From Telopea speciosissima (Eukaryota; Streptophyta; Magnoliopsida; Proteales; Proteaceae): a stretch of DNA of 64,000 nucleotides. The stretch lies in contig NC_057923.1 in assembly GCF_018873765.1 (NCBI RefSeq), forward strand, positions 9,250,413 to 9,314,412. The letters run 5' to 3'. The first letter of the stretch is position 1, and each line of letters opens with the position of its first letter. The translations under genes and the position numbers were made by a program. The notes beneath the pieces are model-generated. The model searched no databases and was not told the DNA's origin. It worked only from the letters and a program-made list of their open reading frames with translations. Below are positions 59,563-64,000 of this stretch, in pieces.

Positions 59563-61120
59563 GCAGAGGAAGAAATCAAAAATCAAGTTTTTGATTGCTG
59601 ACACCACTAACACGAACGATCTTCACAAAGCTTCTCCACAGAAAACTTGACACCACAAATCCTTGGGGAAAAATAGAAACCCACAGAGAACACAAAGATT
59701 TTGGAGAGCAAGAATGAGATGAGAGAATTAAACTCAAGTTGTGGGACCTTAGGGCTTTAGGAGGTGTTTATATAATCACACTCAAGCCCCCCCCCCCCCT
59801 TGCATAATCATTATTAGAGTGGGAAGGAGAGGAGGGGGAGTCGGTCACTTAAAGTAATCGACCCTCTCTCTCTCTCTTTGTCGCTGGTAGCGGGCAGCTG
59901 CCCCGGGTGGGCACCCCGAACCGGACTCGGTTCCTATTAACATAGTATCCAATCTTTAATTGGTTTTAGTCTAAGACCAAATCGAATCGAACCGATTGAA
60001 TCCAATACCCAAAAAATGGATAAGAAACTGAATCCAACCATATATAGAATATTGGTTTCTGTTTTATGAAAAAAACATTAAAAAAACAAAAAAAACAAAA
60101 AACAAAAACTGTATCGGTTAGTTTGGATCTCAAACCAAAATATCTGAAACCAATTGAGATCGACCATTTGAAACCCCTGCAATCAACCCCCCCGAGTGCC
60201 TTTACTATAAAACTAATTCCAAACCAAACACACTCCCTTCAAAGATAATAATAATAATAGGGAGAGGGATAGGCACACCACCCAACACTTATCTAATGGA
60301 AGGCACCATTGGAGAATGGGGAAAACATCATGTAGGAGAGGCAGAGAAGAGAGAGATAGACACATAGGGTACTTTCTTATGATACGCCAGTGATGTGTTC
60401 AATCTTTTCCCATAATAATAACACTTAGATGGCTTTTCGCTCATGTGGGAAGAAATCTACACGCCAAACCAATAGTTGTCCAATGATTATCCCAAAAAAT
60501 TGTAGAGATCATTCACGTTGGTCATATACTAAGAGTAGAAGAGAGAAATTTTATTTATAAAAAAAATCACATATGAGAGAGAAATTGCACTCATAATGAG
60601 GAGTTTTCCCTAATATAATAAAGGGTTGATGTTCTCCCACCTCCATGTGTCTGGGCGCAGCCTGCGCCACCGGCACAGAAAACATTCTCCCTAATAAAAC
60701 CTCATCCAATTATCCAAATCTAATGCATTTTATAGGCTAATTTAAGTTTTAGAATTGCAGGTCGTACGTAACATTACTTAAACCAGAAATTTCTAATCCA
60801 CAGAAACTGAAAATGACAGGAGCTAAAACCTCCATCACAGGAAACCAAAATAATGCTTTCAATGGAAGAATTATTAGAAGCCCAGTTGATATTTTTAGTG
60901 AATCCCTCGTTAAAGGTAAGAACTCCTCAAAGCATGCAAAAGCTCACCAACCAGAAAAACAAAAATAACAAGATTGAAGGAGTAGAAACACCTCGACTGT
61001 TAATTTTGTTCCAAAAGTAACAAACAAACACCATTAAACAACATTAAGTCATGAATCACCATTTCCTTCTTAGCTTCCCCCCAACAACACTGTACAACCA
61101 TGGAATCACCTAACCTAATG
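59563..61120. other. Intergenic spacer downstream of the MYB gene
   Basis: No gene. Holds a C run near 59790, AACCGA-rich sequence at 59930-60180 resembling hAT sub-terminal DNA, and a fragment of the 46497 palindrome family at about 60649-60690. Confidence 0.4.
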
Positions 61121-61177
61121 TGATCTGATCTGATCTGATCTAATCTATTTTAATCTAATCTAATATAATCTAAATTG
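61121..61177. repeat. TGATC/TAATC pentamer array
   Basis: Four perfect TGATC units followed by about seven variants of TAATC, about 100 bp downstream of the MYB stop codon, probably in or near its 3' UTR. Confidence 0.85.
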
Positions 61178-61273
61178 ATACCTTATCCCCACCACTTCCC
61201 CACCTTCCAACTGTGATTTGTTCTTAATTATTAATTTTTTCCCACTTTTCAAACAAGAGAAAATTATTTATTC

Positions 61274-62317
61274 TCAGGCAACACTGATAATGCTTCCACC
61301 ATTGGAATCAAGATCGCCGGCGTTAAAGTTTGGCATAGCCTGGAAAGCAGAGTGCCTCGACGATTGCTGCTGATCGGGTGATGTGGAAAGCTTAAGAGAT
61401 AGTGGTGAAGAATCTACGGGTGAATTCTGGTTCAGATTAAGATCCGCCATTCTCGACGAAGGAGGAACCGGTATCACAGGTGTCGGACGGACTAGCTTCG
61501 TAGGAGTATCGTTGCTACCGCTGCTTCCAGTAAGCGTCATTGGATATGCCGGCACCGGAAAACCCATGTTGCAGTTTATCGGCGGTGGTGGTAAGTCTGC
61601 CTGAGTTGTGTTCTCCTGGAGGATTTGTTCTTCTTCATTCCCCGATCCCATGAACTATCCACCAAGAATAAGAAGAAAAAAAAGGTTTTATCAACATAAG
61701 ATTTAGGTTTTGAAATTAAAAAGGGGGAAATTTTTTTCTGAGAAGTACCGTATCGGGGGTCATGTCAAAGAGGCTAGATCGGCGACGTCTCCGGTTGAGG
61801 TTGCTTCGCCGGAGGAAGTACTTCTGGGCATGGCTAGCGACCTGTGTAGGCGTACGAGTCTTGACGAAGTTTCTAGAAATACCTCTCCAGTCTCCCTTCC
61901 CAACCTTCTGCAAACCTAGTAGGAAAAGCCTGTGTTCTTCCTCTGTCCATGGAACTCCTGATAATAATTAAATTAATTTAATTAACTTTCAATAATAATA
62001 AAAATTGAAATTGAAGATCGATCTGGAAGTGAAATCACACCTCTCTTGCGCTCGCGATGGCCGGCGGAAGAGTGGACAACATCGTCAGAGGCGTAGCCAG
62101 AGGCAAGATCGGCGTTAGGATCGTGAGGTTGTTCGTATTGCGAGAGGTTGTTCATACTGACGACTTTACGCATAGAATTGTTGAGGGAATTGGAGTTGGA
62201 ACCTTCGGTGACTCGTACACCGAAAAGCATGAACCCACCACCATCTCCACCGGCGGTTTCGGCGCAAGTGCGAGAGTTGTGGCCGTTATTGCCGCACTGA
62301 GAGCAGCAACGCGACAT
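61274..62317 (-). CDS. 1R-MYB transcription factor with zinc knuckle (KUA1/MYBS-like)
   Basis: Three exons on the minus strand: 62317-62041, 61957-61749 and 61654-61274, giving 288 aa with GT-AG introns. An N-terminal CX2CX4HX4C zinc knuckle (C5, C8, H13, C18) precedes an LFGVRV motif (31-36), the R/KLFGV-type repression motif. The single MYB repeat (about 94-141) starts [15 protein letters not shown] and ends in the family signature SHAQKYF (134-140). The C-terminal part has two further repression-type motifs, DLNLN (233-237) and LSLKL (247-251). Such proteins are nuclear factors that bind TATCCA/I-box-like sites; KUA1/MYBH members repress peroxidase genes and affect cell expansion and senescence. 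The target genes here cannot be told. A GA run lies about 170 bp upstream (62486-62499). Confidence 0.94.
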
Positions 62318-63602
62318 CTTCTTAGATTAAAGCCAACCAAACGAAGAGGACTTTTGACAAACACAGAGTTGGGTTGTTTCTGAACTGCTTCTCTCTTCGT
62401 TTGCTTTTTGGGTTTCCTCAAAACAAACGAAGGAATCTCAAATCGTACGATAATAAGCGAAGGGTACAGAAATAAAGGAAGGAGCGAGAGAGAGAGAGAT
62501 GCAGGGAAGGTGAAAGGATGGAGAGGGTGATGATATTAGTAAGGGGAAGAGGGAGGGAGGGACTAGGGAGGGTTTTGATATTGTCCTTTCGTGTTATAAC
62601 CAGAACATGAATCAGGACCGTTCAATCAAGCATCAAAATCTACAGCTACTGCTACAGTGTATCAATTTGAAAAATAATCCAATGTTATATAATGGGAATA
62701 GTGGAGTTTATGTGTTTAATCTCTGACCCTTCGTTTTCACAAGTGGGATGGAAAGAACGTGATTTAATTATCTTGGGAACGATGTTCTGCGGCAACTTCA
62801 CCCTGCAGCACGGCTTCCTTTGACTGGAATGGGATACGGTCCTTAGGTCCTACTGAGCCGCCGCGGCAAAGCCCAATTCATGCCATTGCTTGGCCAATCC
62901 AAGACGGTTATTTCGTGGGTCCATCTCTCTCGCCCCATTCGATACGGCAGAAGAGATATGTTAGATTTTTTTTATTTATTATTATTTATTTAATATTATT
63001 CGTTGCGAGTGGAGTGGACTTGAAAAGAAAGAGAGAATAAAGAGAAAATAAAAAGTCTACTTGTTGTGTGTGTCTGAGTCTCTGAGAATAGTCAGAATTT
63101 TGTTTTTTTTTTTTAATAAATAAATAAAATTTCTGATCAAAGATGTCTTCCTCAACAGTTGAAAGATCCCACAGTTGTACGGCTGAGATAGAAAATTAGA
63201 TGAAGAATTTAGATGATGTAGGAGTGAAGACTGTTCTCCAACGCACCTAGTACGAGAGTATGTCCCCACCACAAACGCAACGGCGAAGACTTCACCTTCA
63301 GGCTTCATCCCAAAGGCTCAATTCAAACCAACCCCCATTGATGGCCGAGTGTGGTAGGGGTCAAGAGGTCGACACCTGGCAAGTGCAACATCTAATGGTC
63401 CAAAGTCGATTGAGTCAGGTTTTTTTTTCTTTTCTTCTCAAACTTTGTACCGTTAAATGTCAAGCCTGCCAGGTGTTGAGCTCTCAGTCTCGAATTGAAT
63501 TGCACTGCACTTTGTGTAAATCCATCGTCATTGGAAAGACTTCACATGCTTTGTATAAATCCCTCGTCATCACCTATGGGCATCATGTCATTCTCGTGCA
63601 GA
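62318..63602. other. 5' flank of the MYB gene
   Basis: Promoter and leader region with a GA tract (62486-62499) and a purine-rich stretch to 62575. A minus-strand frame at 63057-63308 has no recognised family and is not called. Confidence 0.4.
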
Positions 63603-63863
63603 CATGGTTTGAGGTATCTGTATCATATTGTATTTTATTGATACATATTGGTTTTACTAGTCATCGATCTCAATACCGTGTCAATTGTCAATTGTCAATA
63701 ACATATCGGTGAAATAGTTCAAACAAGGGGTAAAGCAGTCAAAATCTATTTTTAAGGAAAATCAAGGGCAAATTTGTCTGATCTGTACAAATAACATATC
63801 AATATCGTATCGATTTTGTAGGTGACTAATACCTGATCTGATACCATGCACTAGAACCATGTG
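63603..63863. repeat. Dispersed repeat family 3, copy B
   Basis: From CATGGTTTGAGGTATC to GCACTAGAACCATG, parallel to 25836-26090, with shared TTTTTAAGGAAAATCAAGGG-type and ATACCTGATC-type segments. The CATGGTTT/AACCATG edges suggest a MITE. Confidence 0.5.
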
Positions 63864-64000
63864 TAGGGGGTTGCGTTAATCGGTTCAATTTCAATTAGAA
63901 GGTTCAAGTATCTTGTTTTGGAAAGAATAAAAAAAGTTATAGTTCAAAGTTAACAATGTATATTTAATCACTTGGATTCATAAGCATGAATATTTAACAA

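Noticed and set aside
63057-63308. 83-codon minus-strand frame
   Set aside because: Lys/Leu-rich low-complexity tail over a T/A-rich run; no family resemblance.

Overview
The window is plant nuclear DNA from a dicot-like angiosperm. Genes have short exons and GT-AG introns, intergenic DNA is AT-rich, and the recognisable proteins are all plant types. It holds five confident or probable host genes spread through a large load of transposable elements, many nested. The species cannot be fixed from sequence alone; an early-diverging eudicot or magnoliid is possible but is a guess.

Layout. (1) 843-14625, plus strand: a six-exon gene for the catalytic subunit of protein phosphatase 2A (306 aa). 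Its second intron is about 10.5 kb and holds an Au-like SINE, a solo LTR with a perfect 5-bp target duplication, and two decayed antisense RTE-type LINEs, one carrying a nested MITE. (2) 14.6-23.1 kb: gene-poor, with a small LTR and diffuse repeats. (3) 23131-25140, minus: a three-exon myosin-binding (GTD-binding/DUF593) protein. (4) 25.6-30.9 kb: MITEs, a 5'-truncated L1 LINE flanked by 17-bp repeats, a hAT-like element and a probable LTR fragment. (5) 35278-37113, minus: an intact intronless LRR receptor pseudokinase of the BIR2/BIR3 type. (6) 37429-39945: a 2.5-kb Mutator-like element with inverted ends and a perfect 9-bp target duplication that carries a broken OVATE-family (OFP5-like) fragment, i.e. 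a Pack-MULE. (7) 44996-45388, plus: a small Pro/Ala-rich plant protein of unknown function. (8) 46.5-60 kb: a dense mosaic of hAT-like elements, solo LTRs, palindromic MITEs, an L1 tail, a Copia fragment and an intronless zeta-class GST fragment abutting it; one hAT-like element carries an ankyrin-repeat fragment. (9) 61274-62317, minus: a three-exon 1R-MYB transcription factor (zinc knuckle plus SHAQKYF motif, KUA1/MYBS type).

The host genes have no common pathway: phosphatase catalysis, myosin-linked membrane trafficking, receptor-complex regulation and transcription. The most informative content is transposon biology. At least three element types here hold pieces of host genes: a MULE with OFP, a hAT-like element with ankyrin, and a Copia/GSTZ junction. 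Many element ends could be placed to the base from target-site duplications read by eye.
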